DNA from: CAYONP01 sp964405335
GTDB taxonomy: Bacteria; Armatimonadota; UBA10988
DNA length: 23,069 nucleotides
Reading direction: 5' to 3'
Assembly (NCBI GenBank): GCA_964405335.1
Contig: CAYONP010000089.1
Coordinates: forward strand, 1 to 23,069
The notes under the pieces are model-generated. The model was not told the origin of the DNA. It was given only the letters and a program-made list of their open reading frames with translations, and did no database searches. Positions within the stretch are counted from its first letter, which is position 1. Each line of letters starts with the position of its first letter. Positions 14,642 through 21,941 of this stretch are shown here, one piece after another. The translations under genes and the position numbers were made by a program.

Positions 14642-15454
14642 ATGACCGTTCTGTTCTGGAACATCCACGGCAAGCCGCTGGTTGTGCAACTGCAGCGGCT
14701 GGTTGCGCGGCATGGCGTGGATGTGCTGGTGCTGGCGGAGGCGCCGAAGCTGGCGGTTTTCAACCAACAGCTAGTGGAGGCCACCGGGCTTGAGCGCGTT
14801 GCGAGCCCCGGCCAACACGACAAAGTACGAGCCTACGTGCGATCGGTCCGCGCGCGTGTGGTCATCGGCGATGAGGGTCCTCGCTTCAGTATCGGCGAGC
14901 TCCGGTTTCAGGATGCGTTGCCACTGACGATCGCCATGGCTCACCTGCCCAGCCGCGACCACCACTCGGTCGAGTCAGTCGGCGAGAGCTGCCGTGAGTT
15001 TGCAGGTGCAGTCACGGAGTACGAGAAGAAGGCCCGCCACCGGCGAACGATCGTTATCGGCGACTTCAACTTGAGCCCGTTCGACCCGGCGCTCGTTTCA
15101 GCCCGCGGATTTCACGCTGTCATGGACCAGCAGGTAGCTCTCCGCCAGGCACGCACCGTGGATGAGAAGGACTATCCGTTCTTCTACAACCCGATGTGGT
15201 CATGCCAGGGCGACCTCAGCGCCGGGCCGCCAGGCACCTACTACTACCAGGAGAGCGGGCATGTGGCCTACTTCTGGCACGTGTGCGATCAGGTCCTGAT
15301 CGCGCCCGATCTGCTAGAATGGACTCAGCCGGACAGCGTCGAAGTGCTGACCAGCGATGGACAGGAACCGCTGCTTACCGCAGCGGGACATCCTGACAAG
15401 ATGAACGCGTCGGATCATCTACCGCTGCTGGTTCGTCTGTATCCAGCGGAGTAG
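14642..15454 (+). CDS. Endonuclease/exonuclease/phosphatase (EEP) family protein
   Basis: This 270-residue protein has the EEP metal-dependent phosphoesterase fold of DNase I, exonuclease III and sphingomyelinase. Active-site residues are recognisable: Asn7 in LFWNIHG, Glu33 in LVLAEAP, His101 in MAHLPS, Asp141 and Asn143 in VIGDFNLSPFD, Asp216 in VCDQVLI, and Asp258-His259 in SDHLPLLV. No signal peptide is seen, so a cytoplasmic nucleic-acid substrate is more likely than an external phospholipid, though that is inference. It uses more A/T-ending codons (GTT, CAA, CAT, TTT) than the neighbouring genes, a hint of acquisition. A partner gene begins ten bases after its stop. Confidence 0.88.
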   Translation: MTVLFWNIHGKPLVVQLQRLVARHGVDVLVLAEAPKLAVFNQQLVEATGLERVASPGQHDKVRAYVRSVRARVVIGDEGPRFSIGELRFQDALPLTIAMAHLPSRDHHSVESVGESCREFAGAVTEYEKKARHRRTIVIGDFNLSPFDPALVSARGFHAVMDQQVALRQARTVDEKDYPFFYNPMWSCQGDLSAGPPGTYYYQESGHVAYFWHVCDQVLIAPDLLEWTQPDSVEVLTSDGQEPLLTAAGHPDKMNASDHLPLLVRLYPAE

Positions 15455-15464
15455 GAGCTGCGCA

Positions 15465-15935
15465 ATGGCCGTCCATGGCCGAGACCTCTGGCCGCGCGAC
15501 ATCACAGCCGAACTGGTGGCGGAGCCCACCCCACGCGACCTGCTGGTTGCCCAGGCGGCACGGCTGTACGAACTGACCAAGGGCGTGCTGCGCGGCGAGG
15601 TCGTGTCAGCAGAGCAGCCGCACTCAGCCGCCTGGGAGGAGCTGTTGGGTGAACCCGATCCACCGTCGCTTGTGATCGACGGGGTTATCCACAGATTCAA
15701 TATCATCGCGCATATCCCACAGCGGTATAGGTACCATTTGTTCTATGTTTGGCACCCCGCCGCGGACCTCTACCCGGCGATCGTCTCGTTTGGCGATGGA
15801 GGCCCGGACCGTCTCTGCGATGGCGAAGAAACGCTGGCCGAAGCTGTCGCCGCGGTGCTCGCCCATGACCGAACTCGCGCGATCATCAAGAGCCTCTACG
15901 CCCAGGCCGTCTCCGCCTCCGACGAGGCAGCCTGA
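15465..15935 (+). CDS. Unknown 156-residue protein paired with the EEP gene
   Basis: I do not recognise this family. The ATG at 15465 has GGAG eight bases upstream, ten bases after the EEP gene's stop, so the two are probably cotranscribed. The N-terminal half is helical and charged. The middle (LVIDGVIHRFNIIAHIPQRYRYHLFYVW) is beta-rich and aromatic, followed by a probably helical C-terminus (LAEAVAAVLAHDRTRAIIKSL). There is no signal peptide, membrane segment or obvious catalytic motif. The stretch around 15680-15750 uses AGA, AGG, TTG and AAT codons that are rare elsewhere in the window, suggesting horizontal origin. It could be a regulator or inhibitor of the nuclease. The 115 bases after it hold nothing recognisable. 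Confidence 0.7.
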   Translation: MAVHGRDLWPRDITAELVAEPTPRDLLVAQAARLYELTKGVLRGEVVSAEQPHSAAWEELLGEPDPPSLVIDGVIHRFNIIAHIPQRYRYHLFYVWHPAADLYPAIVSFGDGGPDRLCDGEETLAEAVAAVLAHDRTRAIIKSLYAQAVSASDEAA

Positions 15936-16050
15936 GCCATCTCGCGGCGAGCTGACCCATCCCGGCAGGACCACCCACCCCACCGTCCAACCCCACACCA
16001 TGCTGTTCCTCTGTCTGCTTCTGACCGCCACCCCAGGGGAGGGGACCGAC

Positions 16051-16998
16051 ATGAACCGCGAGGAGCGGACCCGCTGGCTCGCCGAGGGCAGCTTCGGCAT
16101 CATGGTCCACTGGCTGATCAGCCCCGCCGGCGAGACCGACCAGGCCAAGTCGGCCGAGTTCAGCCGCATCGTCGACGCCTTCGACGTTGACACCTTCATC
16201 GACCAGTTCGCCTCGACCGGCGCCGACTGGGTGATCTTCACCATCGGCCAGAACACCGGCTACTACGCCAGCCCGAACGAGTGGCTCGACGCCCAGGTGC
16301 CCGGTCGCACGCCGCGCCGTGACCTGGTGCTCGAGATCGCCCAGCGGGTCAAGGCCCTGGGCAAGCGGTTCATCGCCTATCTGCCGAGCGAGGTCTCGTG
16401 GCAGGTTGGGCCCATCCAGGCCGCCTTTGCCTGGGACCCGGCCGACCAGAGCGAGTTCCAGCGACGCTACTGCGCCTTCATCCGCGCCTATGCCACCAAG
16501 TTCGGTGCGCTGGTCGACGGCTGGTGGTACGACGGCTGCTACGACTGGGACAAGTTCCCCAACCACACCTACGACTTCCCCGCCTGGCTGGCCGCCTCGC
16601 GCGCGGGCAATCCCAATGCGCTGGTGGCCTTCAACGACGGCGCCTTCTGCATCAACAAGGTGCCGCCGGTGACGCCGCTCGAGGACTACCACGCCGGCGA
16701 GGTGCACATGCTGGTCGACGGCAGAATCAAGCTCGGCCACGACGCCGACTCGCCGCTCTATCTGCCCGACGGCCGCTGGATCGACGGCGTGCAGTGGCAT
16801 GCCCTGGTGCCGGTCGACAGCACCTTCGAGGGCGGCGAGCCGTACCACTACGACGACGCCGAGCTGTTCGGCTTTGTCGACGCCTGCCGCGCGGTGCAGG
16901 GCGCGGTGACACTCAACCTGCCGATCGGCGTCGACGGGGTCATCCCCGAGCCGAGCATCGAGCAGATGCGCCGGCTGGGGCGCCACTTAGGGCGCTGA
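16051..16998 (+). CDS. GH29-like alpha-L-fucosidase family catalytic domain
   Basis: This 315-residue protein resembles the TIM barrel of GH29 alpha-L-fucosidases. It has RTRWLAEGSFGIMVHW near the start, YYASPNEWLD, RRDLVLEIAQRVKALGKRFIAYLP, and GWWYDGCYDWD with Asp161 in the position of the family nucleophile. At about 315 residues it lacks the C-terminal beta-sandwich of typical GH29 enzymes of 450 or more. The ATG at 16051 has a strong GGGGAGGGG upstream. An alternative ATG at 16000 would add MLFLCLLLTATPGEGTD, a possible short signal peptide, but has no ribosome-binding site. Substrate specificity is uncertain. Its stop lies three bases from the convergent cimA stop. Confidence 0.7.
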   Translation: MNREERTRWLAEGSFGIMVHWLISPAGETDQAKSAEFSRIVDAFDVDTFIDQFASTGADWVIFTIGQNTGYYASPNEWLDAQVPGRTPRRDLVLEIAQRVKALGKRFIAYLPSEVSWQVGPIQAAFAWDPADQSEFQRRYCAFIRAYATKFGALVDGWWYDGCYDWDKFPNHTYDFPAWLAASRAGNPNALVAFNDGAFCINKVPPVTPLEDYHAGEVHMLVDGRIKLGHDADSPLYLPDGRWIDGVQWHALVPVDSTFEGGEPYHYDDAELFGFVDACRAVQGAVTLNLPIGVDGVIPEPSIEQMRRLGRHLGR

Positions 16999-17001
16999 GC
17001 G

Positions 17002-18603
17002 TCAGGCCTCGACCGCGATAGCCTCGGGCGCGGTGGCGTGCTCGAGCGCCCACAGCCCATACTCGACGCTGTCGACCAGCGCCTCCCAGCTCGCCTCGAT
17101 GATGTCCTCGCTGACCCCGACGGTGCCGAAGGTGTAGCCGTTGAGGCGGCTGTTGATCAGCACCCGGACGCGCGCCGCGGTGCCGCGGGTCGAGTCCAGC
17201 ACGCGCACCTTGTAGTCGATCAGGGTCAGGTCGCAGAGTTTCGGATAGACGCCTTCGAGCGCCGCCTTCAAGGCCACGTTGAGGGCATTGACGGGTCCGT
17301 TGCCCTCGGCCACGGTGTGTCGCTCGCGGCCGTCGACGGCGACCTTCACCGTCGCCTCGTGGACGGTGCCGTGGTCGGCGATGCGGTCGAGGCGGACGCG
17401 GTAGTTGAGCAGCTCGAAATGCGAGCGGAACTGGCCGGTGTAGCGCTGGGCGAGCAGCTCGAAGCTCGCTTCGGCCGCCTCGTACTGATAGCCCAGCGCT
17501 TCCAGGTCCTTCAGCTCGCGCAGCAGCGCGCTGATCTCCGGGCTGCGCTTGTCCAGCCCGGGGAACCGCTGCTCCAGCTTCCAGGCCAGCGCGCCGGCGC
17601 CCGCCTGGTCGCTGACCAGCACGCGGCGCTGGTTGCCGACCAGCTCCGGATCGACATGCTCATAGGCCGCCGGGATCTTCCGCACCGCGTCGATGTGCGT
17701 GCCGCCCTTGTGCGCGAAGGCGCTGGCGCCGACATAGCCCTGCCGTTCGTCGTGGCGCTGGTTGGCCAGCTCGCTGACCAGCCGCGAGACGCTGGTCAGC
17801 TCGGCCAGCCGGTCGGCCGGAATCGAGGCGACCCCGAGCTTGAGCACCAGGTTGGGCACAATCTGGCACAGGTTGGCGTTGCCACAGCGCTCGCCGAAGC
17901 CGTTAATGGTCCCCTGCACCTGCACCGCGCCGGCCTTGACGCCCATCATCGCGTTGGCCACGCCGCAGCCGGCGTCGTTGTGCGGGTGAACGCCGACCGG
18001 CACGCTTAGCTCCTGCACCACCACGCGGGTGACCGTGTAGAGGGTCAGCGGCATGGTTCCGCCGTTGGTGTCACAGAGCACAATCCGGTCGGCGCCGCCA
18101 CCGGCCGCGGCGGCGAGGGTGGCCAGGGCATAGCCCTCATCCAGCTCGTAGCCGTCGAAGAAGTGCTCGGCGTCGTAGATCACCTCGCGCCCGGCCGACT
18201 TGAGGAAGCGCACGCTGTCCTCGATCATGGCCAGGTTCTCGTCCAGCCCGCAGCGCAGCACCTCACGCACGTGCAAGGTCGACGACTTGCCGAAGATGGT
18301 CACCACCGGCGTGTCGGTCTCGAGCAGCATGGCGAGCTGCGGGTCGTCGCCGGCCGGGCGGTCGGCCCGCCGCGTCGAGCCGAAGGCGCACAGCCGCGCG
18401 GTGCCCAGCGGCAGCTCGGCGGCGCGGCGGAAGTAGTCGATGTCGGCCGCGTGGGTCGCGTTCGGCCAGCCGCCCTCGATGTAGTCGACGCCCAGCGCAT
18501 CGAGCGCGACGGTGATGCGCAGCTTGTCGGCGACCGAGAAGTTGATCCCCTCGGCCTGCGCCCCGTCGCGGAGCGTCGTGTCGTAGATCTCGACGCGGTT
18601 CAT
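17002..18603 (-). CDS. cimA: (R)-citramalate synthase
   Basis: CimA condenses acetyl-CoA and pyruvate to (R)-citramalate, opening the threonine-independent route to 2-oxobutyrate and isoleucine. The 533-residue product has the LeuA/HMGL-like barrel with YDTTLRDGAQ (7-16), the metal-binding HPHND (206-210) and NGFGERCGNANL (234-245). A C-terminal LeuA-type regulatory domain holds about the last 130 residues. The length and the TLRDG/GER motifs match the long CimA family rather than alpha-isopropylmalate synthase. The ATG overlaps the ileS stop as ATGA, placing it under the isoleucine T-box. That context supports an isoleucine role. A feedback-binding domain suggests inhibition by isoleucine, which is known for CimA but not shown here. 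Confidence 0.93.
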   Translation of the reverse strand: MNRVEIYDTTLRDGAQAEGINFSVADKLRITVALDALGVDYIEGGWPNATHAADIDYFRRAAELPLGTARLCAFGSTRRADRPAGDDPQLAMLLETDTPVVTIFGKSSTLHVREVLRCGLDENLAMIEDSVRFLKSAGREVIYDAEHFFDGYELDEGYALATLAAAAGGGADRIVLCDTNGGTMPLTLYTVTRVVVQELSVPVGVHPHNDAGCGVANAMMGVKAGAVQVQGTINGFGERCGNANLCQIVPNLVLKLGVASIPADRLAELTSVSRLVSELANQRHDERQGYVGASAFAHKGGTHIDAVRKIPAAYEHVDPELVGNQRRVLVSDQAGAGALAWKLEQRFPGLDKRSPEISALLRELKDLEALGYQYEAAEASFELLAQRYTGQFRSHFELLNYRVRLDRIADHGTVHEATVKVAVDGRERHTVAEGNGPVNALNVALKAALEGVYPKLCDLTLIDYKVRVLDSTRGTAARVRVLINSRLNGYTFGTVGVSEDIIEASWEALVDSVEYGLWALEHATAPEAIAVEA

Positions 18604-21455
18604 CGACCCGCCTCCTCAACCACCTGCGCGCACCTGTCACAGACTGTCGGATGGCCGGCGACGTTGCCGAACTGGCTGTCCGGCCAGATCCGCCAGCAAC
18701 GCTCGCAGCGCTGGCCCTGCGCACGCTCGACCTCGACCAGCAGTTCCGTCTCGCTGACCGCCACCGCGACGGAGCTGACCACCAGCAGCTTGCGCAGCGT
18801 GTCGCCATAGGCCAGCGCCAGCTCGGCCTCGGGCACCGGCAGGGCCAGGCGCACGTGCATCTCGAGCGGCTTCACCCGATCGGCCTTGGCGAGCCCCTGG
18901 TTGACCTGCTCCTGCGCCAGCTTTACCTGATCGCGCAGCGCCAGCAGCCGCTCCAGGTCGGCGGCGAGTTCCTCATCTAGCCGATCCGGCACCGCCGCGG
19001 GCCAGTCGGCGAGATGCACGGAGCCCGCCAACTCGGTGCCACTGGCGGCTTGCCCGCCAGTGCGGGACGTGTCGGTCGGCGCACTGGCGGACAAGCCGCC
19101 AGTGGCACCGTCGGAGCCGGTGGCACTGCGAGTGCCCTGCGGGAGCGCCGCCCAGACCTCCTCGGCCGTGAACACCAGCACCGGCGCCAGTAGCCTGGCC
19201 AGCTCCGAGGCGACGGCGTGCAACACCGTCTGGTACGGTCGACGGTCAGCCGGCGAGCCGCAGTACAGCTCGTCCTTGGCGACATCGAGGTAGACCGCGC
19301 TGACTTCGAGCACGAAGCGGTGCACGGCGCCCATCAGGCGGTGGAACTCGTACGCCTCGTACCACTCGACCGCCCGCTGCTTCAGCCACTCTAGCCGGTG
19401 CAGCACGTAGCGGCCGAGCGGGTCGAGCTGTTCGAGCGGCAACGCCTCGGCCGGGTCGTAGTCGTGCAGGTTGCCGAGCAGGAAGCGGAACGAGTTGCGC
19501 AGGTTGCGGTAGGTGTCCGCCGTGCGCTCGATCACCTCGCGACTGATCCGCACATCCTCGAACCAGTTGACCGAGGCGACCCAGAGCCGGAACACGTCGG
19601 CGCCGAACTCGTGGATGAAGTCCATCGGGTCGACCACGTTGCCAAGGCTCTTCGACATCGCCCGGCCGTCGGCATCGAGCACGAAACCGTGGGTGACCAC
19701 CGTCTGGTACGGTGCCTGGGCGGTCATGGCGACGCCGACCATCAGACTCGAGTTGAACCAGCCACGGTGCTGGTCGGAGCCTTCGAGATAGAGCTCGACC
19801 GGCAGTTCGTCGTCGGCGTAGCAGGCGCGGTGGGTCGAGCCCGAGTCGAACCAGACATCGAGCACGTCCTGCTCTTTGGTGAAGGCCGCGCCCGGTCCGC
19901 CGCACTCGGGGCAGGTGTAGCCGTCGGGCAGCAGCGCCTCGGGTGGCAGCTCGAACCAGGCGTCGCTGCCCAGCTCGCGCACCTTGGCCACCGCCGCGTC
20001 GAGCGTCTCGGCGTTCATCACCACCGCGCCGCAGGGGCAGTAGAAGGCCGGGATGCCGACGCCCCAGGAGCGCTGGCGACTGAGGCACCAGTCGGGCCGG
20101 CCGGCGACCATCGGCTTGATCCGCTCGCGACCCTCGGCGGGGAACCACCGCGTCCGCCGCACCGCTTGCAGCGCCAGTTCGCGGTGGGTCGTCTGGCCGA
20201 CTGGGTGATCGATGTTCAGGAACCACTGCGTGGTGGCGCGGACGATCACCGGCTCGTGCGCCCGCCAGTCGTGCGGGTAGCTGTGGACATAGGGCTCGAC
20301 GGCGAGCAGCGCGCCGGCTTCGCGGAGCATGGCCACCACGTCGTCGTTGGCCTCGAAGACGTTGCGGCCGGCCAGCCGCTCACCCACCTCGGCGGTGTAG
20401 CAGCCGGCCTCGTCGACCGGGCAGAACGGCTCCAGGCCGTACTGCCGGCCGGTCTCGAAGTCCTCTTTGCCGTGGCCCGGCGCGGTGTGGACCAGCCCAG
20501 TGCCGTCGGCGACGGTGACGTAGTCGGCAAAGACCAGCGGCGAGTCGCGATCGTACAGCGGATGCTGCGTCACGACGCCGTCCAGCGCCGCGCCGGGCAC
20601 CGTGCCGAGCTGCTCGACCCCGTTCCAGCCGAACCGGTTGGCCAGGCTGTCGGCCAGGTAGTCGGCCATCAGGTAGACCGCGCCGTCGTTGCGCACCAGT
20701 CGGTACTCGACCTCGGGATGCGCGGCGATGGCCAGGTTCGACGGGATGGTCCACGGGGTGGTGGTCCAGATCACCAGATAGGCCGGCTCGTGCCCGGCGA
20801 AGACCTCGCCCGGCACGCTGACCCGGAACGACACATAGATGCTAGTCGAGGTGTGCTCGGCATACTCGAGCTCGGCGTCGGCCAGGGCGCTGCGCAGGCC
20901 GGGTGCCCACCAGGTCGAGCGCATGCCGCGGTAGACGTAGCCGCGCTTGACCAGCTCGGCGAAGGTGGCCAGGATGTCGGCCTCAAAGTCGTGGTCCATG
21001 GTCAGATAGGGCCGGTCCCAGTCGGCCCGCACGCCGAGGCGCTGGAACTGCTCGCGCTGGCGTGTGACCCACTCGCCGGCATACGCTCGGCAGCGGTGGC
21101 GCAGGTCGAGGGTCTCCAGCGGCCGACCCGCCTCGCGGCCGACGGCGTGCTCGATCGGCATGCCGTGGTTGTCCCAGCCGGGCCGGAACGGCGCGCGGTA
21201 GCCCTTGAGGTCGCGGTAGCGGACCACGATGTCCTTGATCACCTTGTTCATCGCCGTGCCGCAGTGGATGTTGCCGTTCGAATAGGGCGGGCCGTCGTGC
21301 AGCTCGAACCGCGGTGCGCCGGAGCGCCGCTCGAGCGAGCGCTGGTACAGCGCGTCGGCTGCCCAGCGGGCAAACCGTTCGGGCTCGCGCGCGGCCAGGC
21401 TGGCCCGCTGCGCGAACTCGGTCTGCGGCAGATTGACCGTCTGGCGATAGTCCAT
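18600..21455 (-). CDS. ileS: Isoleucine-tRNA ligase with an in-frame palindromic insert
   Basis: IleRS charges tRNA-Ile. The 951-residue product starts at ATG 21455 with GGAG upstream; the frame stays open further upstream only through the T-box terminator. The class I nucleotide motif appears as NIHCGTAMNK (62-71), so the usual HIGH is HCGT here. The editing domain shows TTPWTIPSNLA and HTAPGHGKEDF. The second class I motif is GRAMSKSLGN, and LDVWFDSGSTHR precedes it. A C-terminal zinc finger has Cys917, Cys920, Cys939 and Cys942. Residues of about 783-807 are encoded by a palindromic repeat inserted between LPQG and SVHLADWP in the anticodon-binding region. It is the first gene of the T-box operon and overlaps cimA by 4 bp. 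Confidence 0.97.
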   Translation of the reverse strand: MDYRQTVNLPQTEFAQRASLAAREPERFARWAADALYQRSLERRSGAPRFELHDGPPYSNGNIHCGTAMNKVIKDIVVRYRDLKGYRAPFRPGWDNHGMPIEHAVGREAGRPLETLDLRHRCRAYAGEWVTRQREQFQRLGVRADWDRPYLTMDHDFEADILATFAELVKRGYVYRGMRSTWWAPGLRSALADAELEYAEHTSTSIYVSFRVSVPGEVFAGHEPAYLVIWTTTPWTIPSNLAIAAHPEVEYRLVRNDGAVYLMADYLADSLANRFGWNGVEQLGTVPGAALDGVVTQHPLYDRDSPLVFADYVTVADGTGLVHTAPGHGKEDFETGRQYGLEPFCPVDEAGCYTAEVGERLAGRNVFEANDDVVAMLREAGALLAVEPYVHSYPHDWRAHEPVIVRATTQWFLNIDHPVGQTTHRELALQAVRRTRWFPAEGRERIKPMVAGRPDWCLSRQRSWGVGIPAFYCPCGAVVMNAETLDAAVAKVRELGSDAWFELPPEALLPDGYTCPECGGPGAAFTKEQDVLDVWFDSGSTHRACYADDELPVELYLEGSDQHRGWFNSSLMVGVAMTAQAPYQTVVTHGFVLDADGRAMSKSLGNVVDPMDFIHEFGADVFRLWVASVNWFEDVRISREVIERTADTYRNLRNSFRFLLGNLHDYDPAEALPLEQLDPLGRYVLHRLEWLKQRAVEWYEAYEFHRLMGAVHRFVLEVSAVYLDVAKDELYCGSPADRRPYQTVLHAVASELARLLAPVLVFTAEEVWAALPQGTRSATGSDGATGGLSASAPTDTSRTGGQAASGTELAGSVHLADWPAAVPDRLDEELAADLERLLALRDQVKLAQEQVNQGLAKADRVKPLEMHVRLALPVPEAELALAYGDTLRKLLVVSSVAVAVSETELLVEVERAQGQRCERCWRIWPDSQFGNVAGHPTVCDRCAQVVEEAGR
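19034..19110. repeat. 77-bp palindromic element inserted in frame within ileS
   Basis: Left arm 19034-19063 and right arm 19081-19110 are inverted copies of 30 bases with one mismatch, around a 17-base loop. Each arm also contains a small hairpin (CACTGGCGG...CCGCCAGTG). The reading frame crosses the element without a stop and encodes 25 Gly/Ala/Ser/Thr-rich residues. The same 30-base arm occurs without mismatch at 23026-23055. A further small palindrome, GGCACT-gcg-AGTGCC, lies beside it at 19122-19136. Confidence 0.9.
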
Positions 21456-21475
21456 GTCGTCTCTCCGGCCCAAAC

Positions 21476-21509
21476 AAAAAAGCCTTCGTCTCCATCGAGA
21501 CGGAAGGCT
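21476..21509 (-). terminator. Intrinsic terminator of the T-box leader
   Basis: On the minus strand GCCTTCCGTCTC and GAGACGAAGGC pair around a GATG loop with one bulged C, followed by TTTTTT (21481-21476). The left half overlaps the region that would pair with the T-box sequence in the antiterminator. The ileS ATG is 21 bases downstream. Confidence 0.93.
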
Positions 21510-21763
21510 CCGTGGTACCACTCGACTTGGCGCGCGCCGCCGCGGCACCTCGCCGCGGTGATGGGCCGCGCCCACTTTGCCGGTACGGCGCTGGGCCAGC
21601 GCGATACCGTGCTCCAGGTAACGGTGGAGCGTCCGGATCAGCCTACTCGCTCGGCCGACCGACTCGGGGGTGATTTTCGCCGCGCGCGGCCTACCGGCTT
21701 CACACCAACCGCCGGCTCTCTGCAGGCGCCACGAGGCTACTCGTCCCCGTCAACATCGTTGCC
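21476..21763 (-). promoter_or_regulatory. T-box leader, isoleucine-specific (AUC specifier)
   Basis: Reading the minus strand from about 21763, the leader shows stem I features. GGGGACGAGTAG lies near the start, then the AGAGAGCCGG and GGTTGGTGTGAAGCC apical modules, then GCGAAAATCACC with the specifier ATC at 21674-21672. The conserved T-box sequence is GAGTGGTACCACG (21523-21511). Its TGGT would pair with the ACCA end of uncharged tRNA-Ile, whose discriminator base is A. The leader ends in an intrinsic terminator just before ileS. Uncharged tRNA-Ile should favour the antiterminator and switch on ileS-cimA. This call agrees with the gene it controls. Confidence 0.95.
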
Positions 21764-21769
21764 GAACAG

Positions 21770-21798
21770 AGCCTATACCCATCCCACCCACCTGTCAA
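21770..21798 (-). promoter_or_regulatory. Promoter of the T-box-ileS-cimA operon
   Basis: A perfect -35 TTGACA (21798-21793, minus strand) is followed after 17 bases by TAGGCT (21775-21770); TATAGG two bases earlier is the alternative -10 at a 15-base spacing. Transcription would begin near 21763, just ahead of the T-box stem I. Confidence 0.6.
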
Positions 21799-21803
21799 CC
21801 CCC

Positions 21804-21886
21804 GGGGTCAGATCCCCGATCCATGCGCAAGATTGCGGATCGGCGCCAGATACGTAACATACCGCTTGATATTGAGACCTGACCCC
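21804..21886. repeat. 83-bp palindromic GGGGTCAG-ended element
   Basis: The element begins GGGGTCAGATC and ends GACCTGACCCC, so the ends are inverted repeats with one mismatch. Inside, GATCCatGCGCAA and TTGCgGATC-like bases form a second inverted repeat. It has no coding capacity. The ends resemble those of short repeats associated with REP-type (Y1) transposases in other bacteria; that link is from memory and untested. Confidence 0.75.
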
Positions 21887-21898
21887 GTGGGCGGTGGC

Positions 21899-21926
21899 TT
21901 GACGGCGAGGGTGGGTGCGGTAGGCT
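21899..21926 (+). promoter_or_regulatory. Possible hemC promoter
   Basis: TTGACG (21899-21904) and TAGGCT (21921-21926) are 16 bases apart. TAGGCT is also the likely -10 of the divergent ileS promoter. A start near 21933 would leave under ten leader bases and would use only part of the GGTGGAG ribosome-binding site, so the real start could lie elsewhere. Confidence 0.35.
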
Positions 21927-21941
21927 TGCGGTGGAGCGATC

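Noticed and set aside
19398..21857. Very long plus-strand open frame opposite ileS
   Set aside because: It runs antisense to the conserved IleRS motifs and through the T-box leader and terminator, and its translation is low-complexity Val/Arg/His/Gly-rich.
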